The notes below the pieces were generated by a model. It was given only the letters and a program-made list of their open reading frames with translations. It had not been told where the DNA came from and ran no database searches. The position numbers and the translations under genes are program-made. Positions 11,290 through 23,454 of a stretch of 64,000 nucleotides of DNA are shown here, piece after piece (within the stretch, counting starts at the first letter, position 1; the number at the start of each line of letters is the position of its first letter). The DNA comes from Adiantum capillus-veneris (lineage: Eukaryota > Streptophyta > Polypodiopsida > Polypodiales > Pteridaceae). The stretch lies in contig CM043944.1 in NCBI GenBank assembly GCA_014529385.2, positions 73,213,884 through 73,277,883 of the forward strand. The letters run 5' to 3'.

Positions 11290-12030
11290 CAGTTGCTATT
11301 GGACTACTGTGGTTGATATGTATGTCATTTGCTGAGAATTCATGCCAAATATGGTGTACTTTAGAGGGCAAAAAGTGCTTGACGAGCATCTTATCTGAAA
11401 TGTCATCTCTTGTAGTGCATTGATAGCGGGATACGCTGGTAGACTTGTGCTTGATACTACCGTGGTCGAGATATATGCCTAAAGAAGTGATTTGGCAAAG
11501 CTACGCTGGAGCTTGGCGGAAATGCTTTGGTGGATATGTACGCCAAGTTGATATCTATACAACTTTGATGCACTTCATAGAGCACACTAAGTGCTAGAGG
11601 AGCTTCCCATCCTGGGTGTCATCACTTGAAATATGTTGATTGTGGAAGTGACGACATGGCCATATGAGATGATGTTGTGCTTGACAATGCTGTGGTAGAT
11701 ATGTATGCCAAATGAGGTACACATTAGGTTCTTGGAAATGCTTTGTCTGATATGTATGTCTACTATGGTGCTTTAGCATTGACTTGCTCGATATGTAATC
11801 AAATGGTACCCTTACGAAAGCGCATAAAATTTTTGATGAGATTTCAATTCAAAAAGTCATCTCTTGGAGCACATTGGTTGTGGGAAATGCCCAACATGGT
11901 TGTGGTAAGGAATCTGCACGCAATTTTATACAAAGTGAGGGACTCTCTCCAAATGCTATCACTGGTGCTTCCACCTTGAAGCCTTTCGATGGCTGCCCAT
12001 ATGAGCCAATGGGTGCTGCCCAAGCAAGGT
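11290..12030 (+). pseudogene. PLS-type pentatricopeptide repeat (PPR) pseudogene
   Basis: Scattered frames spell PPR signatures: 'VDMY' and 'NALSDMYVYYGAL' (about 11735-11775, family NALVDMYAKCG), a block equivalent to SALIAGYA (about 11417-11438), 'KIFDEISIQKVISWSTL' (about 11825-11875), and 'QSEGLSPNAITGAST' (about 11928-11972, family EGL.PD..T). PPR proteins bind organellar RNA. The wording of these repeats is typical of the large PPR families of seed-free plants. The gene is broken by many stops and ends at a poly-G tract. Confidence 0.75.
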
Positions 12031-12047
12031 TTTTTAAGTGTGAAGAA

Positions 12048-12077
<30 letters not shown>
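12048..12077 (+). repeat. Poly-G tract of 30 bp
   Basis: Thirty consecutive G residues, an unusually long mononucleotide run able to form G-quadruplexes. Confidence 0.95.
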
Positions 12078-12078
<1 letters not shown>

Positions 12079-12526
12079 AATGTGAGGGGAACATTAAGCA
12101 TGGAAGTGGAAAAGGGGCACATGTAGCAAACAATGCTAAACAAGCACAGATATTGACTCGCTGCACCCGCTACGGGCCTCAAAAGATGGTGACCAAGAAG
12201 ATAAAGATGTTCGACGTGCAAGGGCGCGACTTTTTGGTCCTCCTCCCGATGGATTTCATGCAGGCGCAAGCTAGGCGGCCATGTCATCAGACACGTTCAT
12301 GTTCCACATCAGTCATGGCGCTGTGACTGATGGACAGGAGAAAAAAAGAGGGAAAAGGGGAGATGAGGGATATATTGGATGTGAAGGGGATACGAACCAA
12401 GGCGTAATGAAGAAGGGAGGAGAAGAAGAGGAGAGAATACGGAGGGGAAGCGGGGGAAGGTCACTCTCTTTCTCTCGACTAAGCTCGAAAGGACTCTCTT
12501 TATCTCACTCAACCTCATCAAGGCTT

Positions 12527-12530
<4 letters not shown>

Positions 12531-12597
<67 letters not shown>
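12531..12597. repeat. (CT)n microsatellite
   Basis: 67 bp of CT. Peptides of alternating S/L or R/E here are not genes. Confidence 0.95.
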
Positions 12598-12600
<3 letters not shown>

Positions 12601-12769
12601 CTTGGAGGGAAGGAGGATACTAAGGAGGAGAGAGTAGTGGATAGGAAATAAGGGGAGGGGATGCAAAGGGAAGAAAAAGAAGGAAAGGTATAATCTCGGA
12701 TAGAGAAGCAATGGCTCTCTCGCTCTCAACCTTGGTACAGAGGAAGACGACAGAGGGAAGGGAAGCAAT

Positions 12770-13796
<1,027 letters not shown>

Positions 13797-14160
13797 TCAG
13801 GAGCTAGAAGAAACATATTCCACACAGTGGGATGATTTTGTAGATGGTTTCATTTGGGCAAGCTCAAGGATTATGGACTTGGGAATGAAGTCAGCCTTAA
13901 ATTCATCAATATGTGTCTCATTGGGTCCATTGATCAACAAATCATCAACATAAAGAGCAAAGATGAGAAGTACATCACCCTCATGCTTTACATACAAAGT
14001 CCTTTCTGTTGGACTTCTTCAAAAGTCTCGTTTAACCAAATGAGTGTCAGCTTTCTCATACCAAGCACAAGGAGATTGCTTCAACCCATACAATCTTTCT
14101 TACATTTGCACACTTTATCTTCCTGCCCTTTAATGATACTTTTGGTAGCTCACTGATTTT
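13797..14160 (-). pseudogene. Ty1-copia reverse transcriptase fragment
   Basis: The minus strand reads 'LYGLKQSPCAWYEK' (about 14095-14050), a short broken stretch, then 'DVLLIFALYVDDLLING' with the catalytic YVDD (about 13965-13925). These are hallmark copia RT motifs. The fragment is isolated and lies opposite in orientation to the copia fragment at 9.8-11.2 kb. Confidence 0.85.
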
Positions 14161-15149
14161 TTGAGTTGTGAATGTGTCAACTTTAAAAGTAATCAAATCT
14201 TAGAAAATGACATGCAAGAGTTGTATTATTGTAAAAGTGCACAAATTTAGTTTCTATTTATTTTCTCTACCAAAAACTAGTTTAAGATTCAATTTTAAGT
14301 GCTTTAATGTTCTTTTAATACATGGAGACACACATATTTGAATATGCAATTGTTTCAAGGGACTTACACCATATGTTTGTCGATTGATTTTTTAAGTAGT
14401 ACAAGGAGGCATACATCTCTGAATATGCAATTGTTTTAAGAGACTTGCACCATATGTTTATCGATTGATTTTCTAAAGCATATGTACAAATTTAATAAGA
14501 AATTTTCATATTGCATGTTTTGATTTTTCAAAGGGCTTGCTAAGAGGGACAACAAGGTAGAGAATCAGGATGACCTCATCAAATTGGGCATGGGGTATAT
14601 AGGTACCCAATTCCTAATTGGGACATGATCATAGCTTTGTTGGTTCTTGAAGACATGGAGAGGCGTAAGCACAAAGAAAAAATCGACCAAGAAGCACTCA
14701 TAATCCTTGTTAAGGAGAGAGCATTAAGGGGCCTCAATGAAACATTTGCTCCAGAAGATTTTGGCCTAGTAAACGACATAGATTGCATACTAGATGGATA
14801 TGAGGTGATACATAAGGTTTCAGACTTCCATCTACTCACTTTGCATGGAATGGTGATATAGCATCATCAATTCCTTTTTCTCAATGACATTTGAGAGCAT
14901 AGAAAATTTCTAATTATTTCACGCTTTAGTCTTTAGTCTTTCACGCTTTAGTCTTTAGAATAGAGCTTTGGGAATTTTGGGATTTGTGCCCTTTCAATAT
15001 TTTTTAATATCATGCAAGGCCACTATGCTAGCTCTCTATTTCTTGTTCTTCTTATTCATTGGCGGTGGGGGAGGAAGTGGTTTCCGTTTCCATGCAAGGA
15101 GATTGTTCTTATCCTTTTTTCTTCACTCTTCTTAGGCTATAAGATCTAT
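14161..15149. other. AT-rich unassigned sequence with one small ORF
   Basis: An open frame at 14625-14861 (+) encodes a charged helical 78-residue peptide with no recognised family. A local repeat occurs at about 14330-14400 and 14400-14480 ('CATATGTTTRTCGATTGATTTT'-like, in part). Nothing else is identifiable. Confidence 0.3.
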
Positions 15150-16046
15150 TGTGGTTGTCAGAATCACCCCTTATACATCATACGTGTATGATGTCTGCTG
15201 ATGAATGCTTTGTCAGAATTCATTCACAGGCATCCCCAAGTGTCAGAATTCATTCACAGAATTCATTCACAGGCATCCCCAAGTGTCTAGCACTGGTTTT
15301 CAAGCACTTCTACCAATTTTCATGCAAAAATGTGCTCAAAATCTCAAGTTTTCCTTTTTTCCGTTTTCGACACTCCGTCTTTTGTCTTTTGGGTGTCAAG
15401 AGTTGGTCAAAACTCTAGTTTCAATGTGTACTTAGGGTAAAACCCCCCTTTTGAACACTCTGGTGTAGTCAAGTTTTTGAAATTTGGTCTCCAGGTGCCC
15501 CTTGAGACTTTATACACGTTTAAAGTCTAAGTTTATAGAATTGTAGTTTTTGTTCACAAAACCCTTGCACATGCTCTCTTATATACTCAACACCAATCAA
15601 CCACGCAAAACTGTCAACAGAACTCTTTTTATTGCCTTTTTCCATCAAAAGCAGACTTATTAGAGATTTCAAATGCAAACAAGAACTTTAGCAAATAAAG
15701 CACTGGTGGATAGCTCTAGATCAGAATCAGATCACTTACCTAAACCTCCTCCTACAAATCATATGGGGTTTTGCATCTATGAGTAGAAAAATGCTTCAAT
15801 GCCACACAAGGACTAGCAAACGCTTTTATCACCTAACATACCACTCAACCACCAACAACTACTCTAATCTACAAATCCTAACTAAATTTACCTAGTCGCA
15901 GACCCTCGGCAAGACACACACTTCCTAGCTCACTTGATCTCAAAATAACCTCTTCCAGATCCACTTCAGAAAAATGCTTTCTTTAGCCGAAACTAAAGCA
16001 AGCAACCATCACACGAGTGTTAGTAGGAATACCTACCTAAGTCCTT

Positions 16047-16068
16047 GTCTCCCCGGCAACGACGCCAA
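16047..16068 (-). other. Primer binding site beside left LTR
   Basis: On the minus strand TTGGCGTCGTTGCCGGGGA follows the LTR end, very close to the plant tRNA-Asp primer site. Its presence here shows that a second internal region once followed this LTR. Confidence 0.8.
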
Positions 16069-16955
16069 TGTTGCAGGAGCGAATCACACCACCCATAAAG
16101 TGTATGCAACGCAACCTAGATCAATATAATGTCAATCGAGGACACATATGACACGAGAGGCACACAGAGGAAATCTCTTTAGCTTGTTAAGCTGAGACCA
16201 TCCTACACATACAACACTCTGGAAGGCCAACTAAACCAGAATCTAGAATCTCACTACTCTCAATTACACCACCTACCCACATACACCCAAACGGAAGGAA
16301 ACCCATCAAATCATGCAAGAATTGTACGAAACTCAAGGAACACCATCCCCTCACTAGGATACACTTGTCCCAAAGCCTCTACACTCAAAACCCTGGCTCT
16401 AAACCCATCTGCAAAAAACGTGTATAAAGACAGAGCCGGAATTCAAAAGTGTCTGAAACTAACAGACATGATTTAATATACTTACGGCCACGAGTAGCTT
16501 GTAGATGCGCAAGCATGTATGCTCTGTTCCACAAGGAATGCTTGGAGTTGTCTCGTAGCTCTTACCGAGGCTAGCATGATGGTGAAGTTGGATCTACAAT
16601 GTGATGAGCAAGCGGGGAGTAGCACCAGGATAAAGCTCACGCTCTCTTCTTCCTCTCTCACACACAGTTGACGGTAGCTTAAAACTTATGATTATGAAAA
16701 AAGTTCCCTTTACAAAATGACCTAGGTACCTTATATACTAAGGCTACCTTAGGGTAACCAAACTAGAGTTCAAAGGGTCAAATGGCTTTGTATTCACAAT
16801 CTGGAAGTGCCATTGCACCCCGGTTTCTGCAACTAAATTACGTACTTATTACAAATGATGTTTATGACCATAATGCACACCATTCTATAACTCTCAAAAG
16901 ATAAGACTTTAGTATGGAAATTGAGTTATGTCGTGATGTTGACCCAACGTCAACA
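16069..16955 (-). repeat. Left LTR (3' LTR of the complete unit)
   Basis: TGTTGCAGG...ACGTCAACA on the plus strand, 887 bp, matching 26148-27022 almost throughout. Its right edge abuts a minus-strand purine tract. Confidence 0.85.
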
Positions 16956-16970
16956 TTCCCCCACTCCGCA
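16956..16970 (-). other. Polypurine tract beside left LTR
   Basis: Minus strand GCGGAGTGGGGGAA directly precedes the TGTTGACG start of the LTR, the expected 3' plus-strand primer position. Confidence 0.75.
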
Positions 16971-17468
16971 TTTATGTCGTCCTTGACATGACCTGGTTGT
17001 CGATGTCGGTGCGATCTTTGTTGTCTTTTTGCTGATGTAAAGAAAGTATAGGTTATACTTTTGCACAAGCTCGTCTTGTTTGTCCAATCCGATGTACATA
17101 GTATTCACATGATTCAGGAAAATCATAATTGATACGAACTTTATGTCCTTCATTGCCAAGCCTTGAGCTGCAACATCATATGCTGTCTTTATAGGGCTAT
17201 TGCCAGATTTAACCCAATCTTGCTCGGCATGACTCTTATCATCATGGATAGAGAAAGCTCCATCCATCACTTGCTCCAGCAAATCTGTCAATTTTGAGTA
17301 TTTGTGATTCTCATAAACAACTTCTACAATCTGTAGAATTGAGTGATTGGCCTTTAGATCTTGTGAACCAATAACAGCTTTGTAAGGATTCTGTAGAAAT
17401 TGTCTCGCTAAACCTTCAACTTCTTTAGGCCAAGTTGTACTCAAACCCTTGTCTCTGCTCTTCGTCAT
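16971..17468 (-). CDS. Unknown 172-residue ORF near the 3' end of the LTR element
   Basis: Open from ATG 17468 down to the LTR edge. It is helical and charged, with a hydrophobic stretch near residues 110-125 and a Cys-containing C-terminus that reads into the PPT/LTR. Not recognised. Position after the protease and before the 3' LTR could make it an accessory ORF, but it may be a chance frame. Confidence 0.3.
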
Positions 17469-17764
17469 TGGTGACTCCTTTGTTCCTGTATCAAAGTGAT
17501 CAAAGCCACAGTTTCCATTGTTAGCTTTTGTGTGCTGTATAAATCATTATATTGCTTCTACTTGATACGTGACTTAATTAAAGCCCACAAACCACAGTTA
17601 ATTGGTGACTGCTCTTCGTCATTGGTGACTCCTTTGTTCCTGTATCAAAGTGATCAAAGCCACAGTTTCCATTGTTAGCTTTTGTGTGCTGTATAAATCA
17701 TTATATTGCTTCTACTTGATACGTGACTTAATTAAAGCCCACAAACCACAGTTAATTTCCCAAG
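17457..17764. repeat. 154-bp direct tandem duplication
   Basis: 17457-17610 is repeated essentially exactly at 17611-17764 (both start GCTCTTCGTCATTGGTG). Confidence 0.9.
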
Positions 17765-19308
17765 TTAGTAATTTGCATCAAAAGGGCTTTATTTGACATC
17801 CTTTGTGATAGATGATCATCTATGAGATATCATGGTCCATTTGTCCCCAAAGCTCATATGCATGATGTACAATGTATATAGGTGGCTATCATGGCTTTAG
17901 ATTTTGAAAAAATTGCATCTTTGGCTAGCTAGGTTTTTTTCTTTTTGTTTGAAACCCTTAGTTTCTCATCTCTATTTGTAGCCTCCTCACAAAGTTTAGC
18001 TTGATTTGAACTTGAATTTGGCTTTACAATCTAACGTTTTGAATTTCAGTCTCGAAAATGACTGATGGGCATCTCTGGCACCTTATGTTCTTGTCAGTAC
18101 TATTAGTCCCTTTTGTTTGTTAGGCTTCATTAAGTCACATACAAAATAGAAGAGATATAGTATAAAGATCTACTCCCTGTATACGGCCTTGTAGTCGCAT
18201 GGATTGTTTGATAGGCAACTTTACACTTCGTGGATGCTTTTTTTAGTCGCATCACCAACTTCCTTTGTCCTTGAAGTCCATCCTGGATTTTTTTGACCAA
18301 AAATCTCAATCATGTTTGAGCGCATATTGTTGTCGAAGGCTGATCAACATTCTGTTCTTACCTCTAACATTACCCATTGTGTGTATGTCTTTTGAGACAC
18401 GCTTCATGAAGTGTTGTCATTTTCTTGGACCCTCTTTGCTTTGTACGGCCCGACATCTCTTCAGTCTTTTCTTCATCTGGATTATGGATTCATTTTTTTG
18501 TATTTTTCTCAAGAAAATTTCAAAAAATGACTAAATAAAACAAAAAATCAACTCAATTAAAAAAGAAAATCATTCTAATAGAATTCTAAATGCTATGTAC
18601 AGTGGACACATGTCTCTAGGGGCTCATATATGGCTTTTGTCTGCGTACTCCTCTTGTAACTCTACTATGAGGGCATATACTCTGAATTTTGTCACAAAAT
18701 TATCACAATCAAACACAAAAATTCAATACAAATGACAAAACATTTCCCTTTAATATTTATATATTAGGTCCCCATTTAGAATGCCTCCCCCCCTCCTATT
18801 TGGAGTCCTCCTTGATGACAGGGTATCACCAAGGGTATGTGTTGTGCTTGGGCAATAAAACATTGTGCCTATGCAGGCCTTGTAACATAGCCCTATTATG
18901 CATACACAATCAATGCATTGAAAAGATTTATGTTGTGCAAGAAGTGGGTATAAGCAATTTTCTTATTGGCATTTGCTGGCAAGGTTTCGTATTCTAAGCA
19001 ATGTGATGATCTTTGAAGCTCATGTGATGTTTGCTTGATGAAAGGTTGTAGAGATTTTTTGAAGGCTTACTTATCTGTTTGATCCTTCTTTGGAATCCAT
19101 TTTATCCTTGTGGTTGGTTTTCATAATAAGCATTGTTCCTCAGAGTGGGTTCTCTTCTAACTGTATTATAACCGTAGGAGGATTTGAAAGAATCCAAGCG
19201 GCGGTGCAATGACAGTAGGTTTATTGGTTCCCTTTGGGACCCAGTTCTTTGTGATTACTGGTTGTTTTGTTGATGCTACTCGTTTGGGAATCCATACTTG
19301 TCCCTACT
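17765..19308. other. Internal non-coding part of LTR element
   Basis: AT-rich sequence between the protease region and the 3' end. No family motif on either strand. Confidence 0.4.
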
Positions 19309-20024
19309 TCATTTTTGTTTGAAGAGACTTCCTTTTGGGATCCACCTTGTCTTTGTGTGAGTCTTCAACGCTCTTTGCTTCAACTCCTGTACGCTTGGTT
19401 GAGGACTGGATTTAGACTTTGGGAGTTGATTAATTAACCATTTTGGAATCCAAATGAACTCTCGCCTCTTTGTGCTTGAATCAACTTCTTTGCAACCCAA
19501 ATTTGAGTTTTGGAAGCTTACAACTTTGTGATTTTCTTAGATGTTCTTGTAGGCTTTGATTGTTTTTCTGCTGCCATTGGATCTTGCCATTTTTCATCGG
19601 AGATCTTTGTCTTCTTGATCCATACCTGTTTTTGACCAGTCTGGCTCTCTGGTATCCAGATTTATCAAACTTTTAGGTTCTGACTTGTTGTTTGTTGCTT
19701 TTGGCCTTCCTTGGTTGTTACTGAAGCTGCTAGTGATTGTGATGATCTGAGTTGTTGGTAGGGGATGTCATAAGAATCATCATTGTTGTTACTATCCTCA
19801 GCAAGATTACATTCTAGCACTTTCCCTTTGTGGTTTGTCTGGTTATGAAAAGATATTGTCTGTTTGCTCTTAGATTGTTGTTTTTGGGATGACTTTGGTA
19901 TCCACTTGATGAGAGCGTTGGTAGCTCGTTGACATGCATGTGTTCTTCTTGTTGGCTGAGTCTTTTCTTCATGTACGGAAGCCACGTATGAGGGTGCTTG
20001 TTTTAGTTTCTTTTTCACCGTCAA
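19309..20024 (-). pseudogene. Degenerate low-complexity coding region after protease
   Basis: Two minus-strand frames (20024-19665 and 19500-19309) rich in Lys, Ser, Gln and Pro. They contain a repeated I-(W)-I-P-K-(S/W) motif ('WIPKSS', 'WIPKWL', 'WIPKGS'), suggesting an internally repetitive tail of the polyprotein. Not recognised. Confidence 0.35.
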
Positions 20025-20033
20025 TTTTGGAAT

Positions 20034-20955
20034 TCACTTCTGATGCACCTTATTTGTGTAGCAGTGACATTGGTTCCTAGGTTTTTGATTTGGACAATTG
20101 TAAAACCGCGCCTTTGTTAAAGTGTTTTTCACGTCACCTGTTGGGTCATCCGAATTTCCATTGTCGGCATTTTCTTGAAGCTCCAAGTGTTCTACAGAGT
20201 CATAGAACTCATCTTCTTCTTCGTCTTCATTTTCTTGGATCACAATCACTACAAAATAAGGAACAACATCATAGCCATTTTCATCACAAAACTTTGTTGC
20301 TGGATCCTCTTGAATAGCGCACACATCGAGAGTAGCCAAGATGTGTTGACATTCAAGTGGCTCTAATTCTTCCTCAGGAAAGGATTCTAGGATGTAATCT
20401 ATATCTTCAATTGCCATTTCTAGGATTCCTTCCTCTTGCTTTAAGCTTCCGCATTGTGAAGCTCCACATATCCACAATTCTTTAGGCTTACCCAACCATG
20501 CTGGAAGTTCTGATCCTGCTATAGTAGTGGAATCAAACTCCTCCACAGGTGTTCTCGTCACATCCCTGTAACTAGGGTCCTTCAAGTTTATCTTTGCGGT
20601 GGTTTCCATATGTCTCAAGTAGGTATGGTCATAACCCCAATCTTGGACCATTTTCAGTTGTCTCATGAATGGTCTTCCTAGAATGATTTCATAGTTGTTC
20701 TTCTTGTCAAAATCAACAATAGCAAAAGTTTGCTCATATTCAATGCCACACAAAGTAACAACTACTTTTTCTAGCAGTCCTATGGACCTTTCCATGTGTC
20801 CGTATGCAAGCTACAGTTTCATCCTTTTAGCCCTCACTACTGGTTTTTCCCATTTTTTCCAGACCTCTTTTGTTGCGATGGAAACACCGGCTCCACTATC
20901 AAGGATTGCCATGGTTTTTACACCTTAAAATTCCACGAGAAGAGTGTTGTTCCCA
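20034..20955 (-). pseudogene. Retropepsin-like aspartic protease region
   Basis: On the minus strand near 20915-20895 the sequence reads AILDSGAGVSIAT, the active-site loop of a retroviral-type aspartic protease. It is followed by 'LLEKVVVTLCGIEYEQTF' and 'EIILGRPFM' (the second hallmark of Ty3-type proteases, near 20675). A stop interrupts between the active site and this block (…KL*LAYGH, near 20810), consistent with CAG to TAG. The C-terminal 150 residues are very acidic (Glu/Asp). In a full element this cuts Gag; here no RT or IN follows. Confidence 0.8.
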
Positions 20956-21062
20956 TTTTCTCCCTCATAATACTCTCTGAACTTGTTCAACGGCATTGTT
21001 CTAGTATTCATTTGAGGCATTTCAAGCTCTTTGATCCCTTCCTCGATTGAGTCATTGGTTTT

Positions 21063-21415
21063 TTAACACCAAATTTCTCTAGGCATTTTCCCAGAGTAGC
21101 CCACATGTTTGGTCATATTCTGAGCAACTCGGCCAACGTTATCATATAGGTGACTGGGGTAGACAAAATGTCTATCAGCCTTTTCAAATCTATGACCTTG
21201 TTTGGAAACAGTCTTTGTGATGGGACTGCAACAACCTTTGACTTGGCCTCGTACTCTCCCGTATAGGATGGTAGTGTTCTTGGCAAATGGGGTTGATTGT
21301 CCATAAACTGTACAGATCCTTTGTCTCCCCAATACAATTCCACTTCTAGATTCATTTGATATCCAATCTCAATTTCCTCTATTGGTGGAAGAGACACTCC
21401 TCTTCCATCACCCAA
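21063..21415 (-). pseudogene. Gag-linker remnant between zinc knuckles and protease
   Basis: Two overlapping minus-strand frames without a recognised domain, between the gag C-terminus (22026) and the protease. Probably polyprotein with frameshifts. Confidence 0.35.
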
Positions 21416-21764
21416 TTGGTTTACTCGTCTGCTTAGATCACTCGCTCATTGGCCTCTCTGACTTGTTTCCACAATTCCTCAAGACCATCTATTTATTTAC
21501 GACTCTCATGTATAGCTATGTGAAATCCCTCGGAAGAGTTATCCATGGTATTCAGCACTATCCTTGGCTCTAATGTAAGGTCTTTGAGCATTTGTCCGTG
21601 CTTGTGACTGGAATCTAGCTCATATTTTTCCTTGCTTGGTGGGATTACTGGTGTAGGTGGGACAGGATCACACCCTCAGGTTTTTCAACTTGTGGTTCCA
21701 GTAAAGCTTGGGCTTTTTGAATCATTTTTTTGCACATTTCAAGAATGTCCTTTTCTAGTTTCGC

Positions 21765-22277
21765 TTATGGATATGTCATCCACTTCTGTTCTTGGGTTTG
21801 GTTGTTTTTGAGTCGTGTTTCATAGCCTTTTAGGAGGTCGTCTAAATGCTCAGTAACCTTCTCGACCAACATTGATCCTCCTGAGCGAGCACTTTTTGGC
21901 TCACTTTTCATTGATGGTTCTCTTGGAGGTTGAGATACCTTCGCAAGAGAAGATGTAACCATTTCCTGATGTTGCCTTATCTTCTCTTCAGCTTCAATAA
22001 GCTTCTCAGCTAGGGATTTTTTCTCTCATTCCCTACATGATTTCATCCTAGTCTTTCTAGCTTTCCAGCTATTCCGTTTGCTCTTGGTTTTTTTACCAGG
22101 TGCGTCGGTCTTTGGTTCACCTGTCTCTAGACTCGCATCAGTTTCCGTTTTCTCTATCTCTGGGTTCTCAACAGCTTCCTTTTGAGCTCGTGCTCTCGTA
22201 ACTACTTGAATTGGTACAACGTTTTCATTTTTTGAGCTATTGGGTAGCTGAAAAATTCCTGAGACACTTGTTGTCAT
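21765..22277 (-). pseudogene. Charged gag linker
   Basis: Minus-strand frames 22277-22026 and 21962-21765 are rich in Lys/Glu/Thr and Ser. They follow the zinc knuckles and look like a spacer in the polyprotein. Confidence 0.4.
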
Positions 22278-22286
22278 CTTGCTGAC

Positions 22287-22601
22287 TTAGTTTGGGTTTT
22301 TAGGACAGTTGGGGATCAAGTGAATGACACAACAGTCTAAACAATAGGCATTCACTTGAGTGATCTCCTTCTGAGGACATTGTTTGATCAAGTGGTTGCC
22401 ACAGCTTTTGTGACAATCTGCCTCTGGTTGAGGAGCTTCTTCTTCCAATTTCTCTTGGCTATAAATAGACTCTGACCTTGCTAGGCCTCTATTAGCAATG
22501 AACCGCAATGTCCTTTTGTCCATCTCGTATCTTCTTTCTTCAGGTCGAAATGCAAGAGGTGGAGGCTGTACCGGCCTCACCACTCCATGCGTTTCCCTCA
22601 T
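22287..22601 (-). pseudogene. Gag zinc-knuckle domain
   Basis: Minus strand; contains two knuckles, CHKSCGNHLIKQC (about 22415-22375) and CLDCCVIHLIPNC (about 22345-22305), which bind zinc and nucleic acid in gag proteins. Spacing of the first (CX3CX3HX4C) departs from the usual CX2CX4HX4C. The frame ends in a stop soon after the second. Confidence 0.7.
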
Positions 22602-22704
22602 CTTTGCTTTGAAGGGCAGTACCCACTTTGGTTGTTATAATACATTGTATTTGGTACTAGTGCTTGTTTGTTGGATGGTTCCATCATCCGTGTATATCTC
22701 ATGT

Positions 22705-23454
22705 CTACAGGTATTCCAGTGTAGGTTGTTGTCCAAAGACAAGCTGTGGTCTTGCAAATCCTACTGGTCCTGGCACATTCCCCATAGCGTATCTGGGTGG
22801 AGTAGGTGCTACTAGAATAGGTTGTACATACCTCTCCCTAGCATATTCCATGCCATAGTAACACTCTTCTCTTGTATGGTTTGTCCATTTTCTCTCAATT
22901 TCGCACCATAGAGGTTCTTGGAGGTCACATTTAACTAGAGGATCAAGTCTCTGAGCTAATCCTTTTATGAGCTTCATTTTCTCACTAGATACCTCTGGCT
23001 TTAATGTGGGTTTGGTTCTTGGTGAATCACTCCTCTGAGAAGATGTGTCACTCTCACTCTCAGTATCATGTCTTCTCAAGGTTCTGCTCTGATTTGGATA
23101 GGAGTAAGTTATAGGTGTTATATATGGTCCTATTGTGACCGTAATTCCACGTCTATAAAAGTCATGTTCTATGGTTGAATTTGGGTACAACCATGGTCCA
23201 TTAGGCAGATTCACTTGAGGAGGCATGCTTGCCATCTCTGTGATCATTTCTTCTCTCATTATCGCTCTATAAGGGAATCCAGGTGGCTCCCTTTTTGGAA
23301 TTCTTGTAGGAATTCTCATGTTTGGTGGAGATATATGTGGTCCTTCACTGACCAAATTTTCACCTCTTTCTAGTGCATTGTGTGGGTTTGTGTCAAAATG
23401 TGGATAGCTTGGCGTTTCAGCACTTCTAGCTTGGCTTGCCATACCTCTGGTCAT
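22705..23454 (-). CDS. Gag-like protein of LTR element (N-terminal)
   Basis: 250 residues, minus strand. Pro-rich N-terminal half with 'PRIPKREPPGFPYRAIMREEM'-type charged stretches (shown in part), then a Ser/Arg acidic patch, then a helical domain with 'CDLQEPLWCEIERKW' that ends in a Pro/Gly tail. Its place upstream of zinc knuckles and protease makes gag the best reading; no Pfam-level domain is certain. Confidence 0.55.
   Translation of the reverse strand: MTRGMASQARSAETPSYPHFDTNPHNALERGENLVSEGPHISPPNMRIPTRIPKREPPGFPYRAIMREEMITEMASMPPQVNLPNGPWLYPNSTIEHDFYRRGITVTIGPYITPITYSYPNQSRTLRRHDTESESDTSSQRSDSPRTKPTLKPEVSSEKMKLIKGLAQRLDPLVKCDLQEPLWCEIERKWTNHTREECYYGMEYARERYVQPILVAPTPPRYAMGNVPGPVGFARPQLVFGQQPTLEYL

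Noticed and set aside
11743-12080. Gly-rich protein from the open frame crossing the poly-G tract
   Set aside because: The glycine run is just the translated mononucleotide tract at the end of a PPR pseudogene.
16971-17468. Envelope-like gene near the 3' LTR
   Set aside because: No signal peptide, glycosylation-rich ectodomain or clear membrane anchor; kept only as an unknown ORF.
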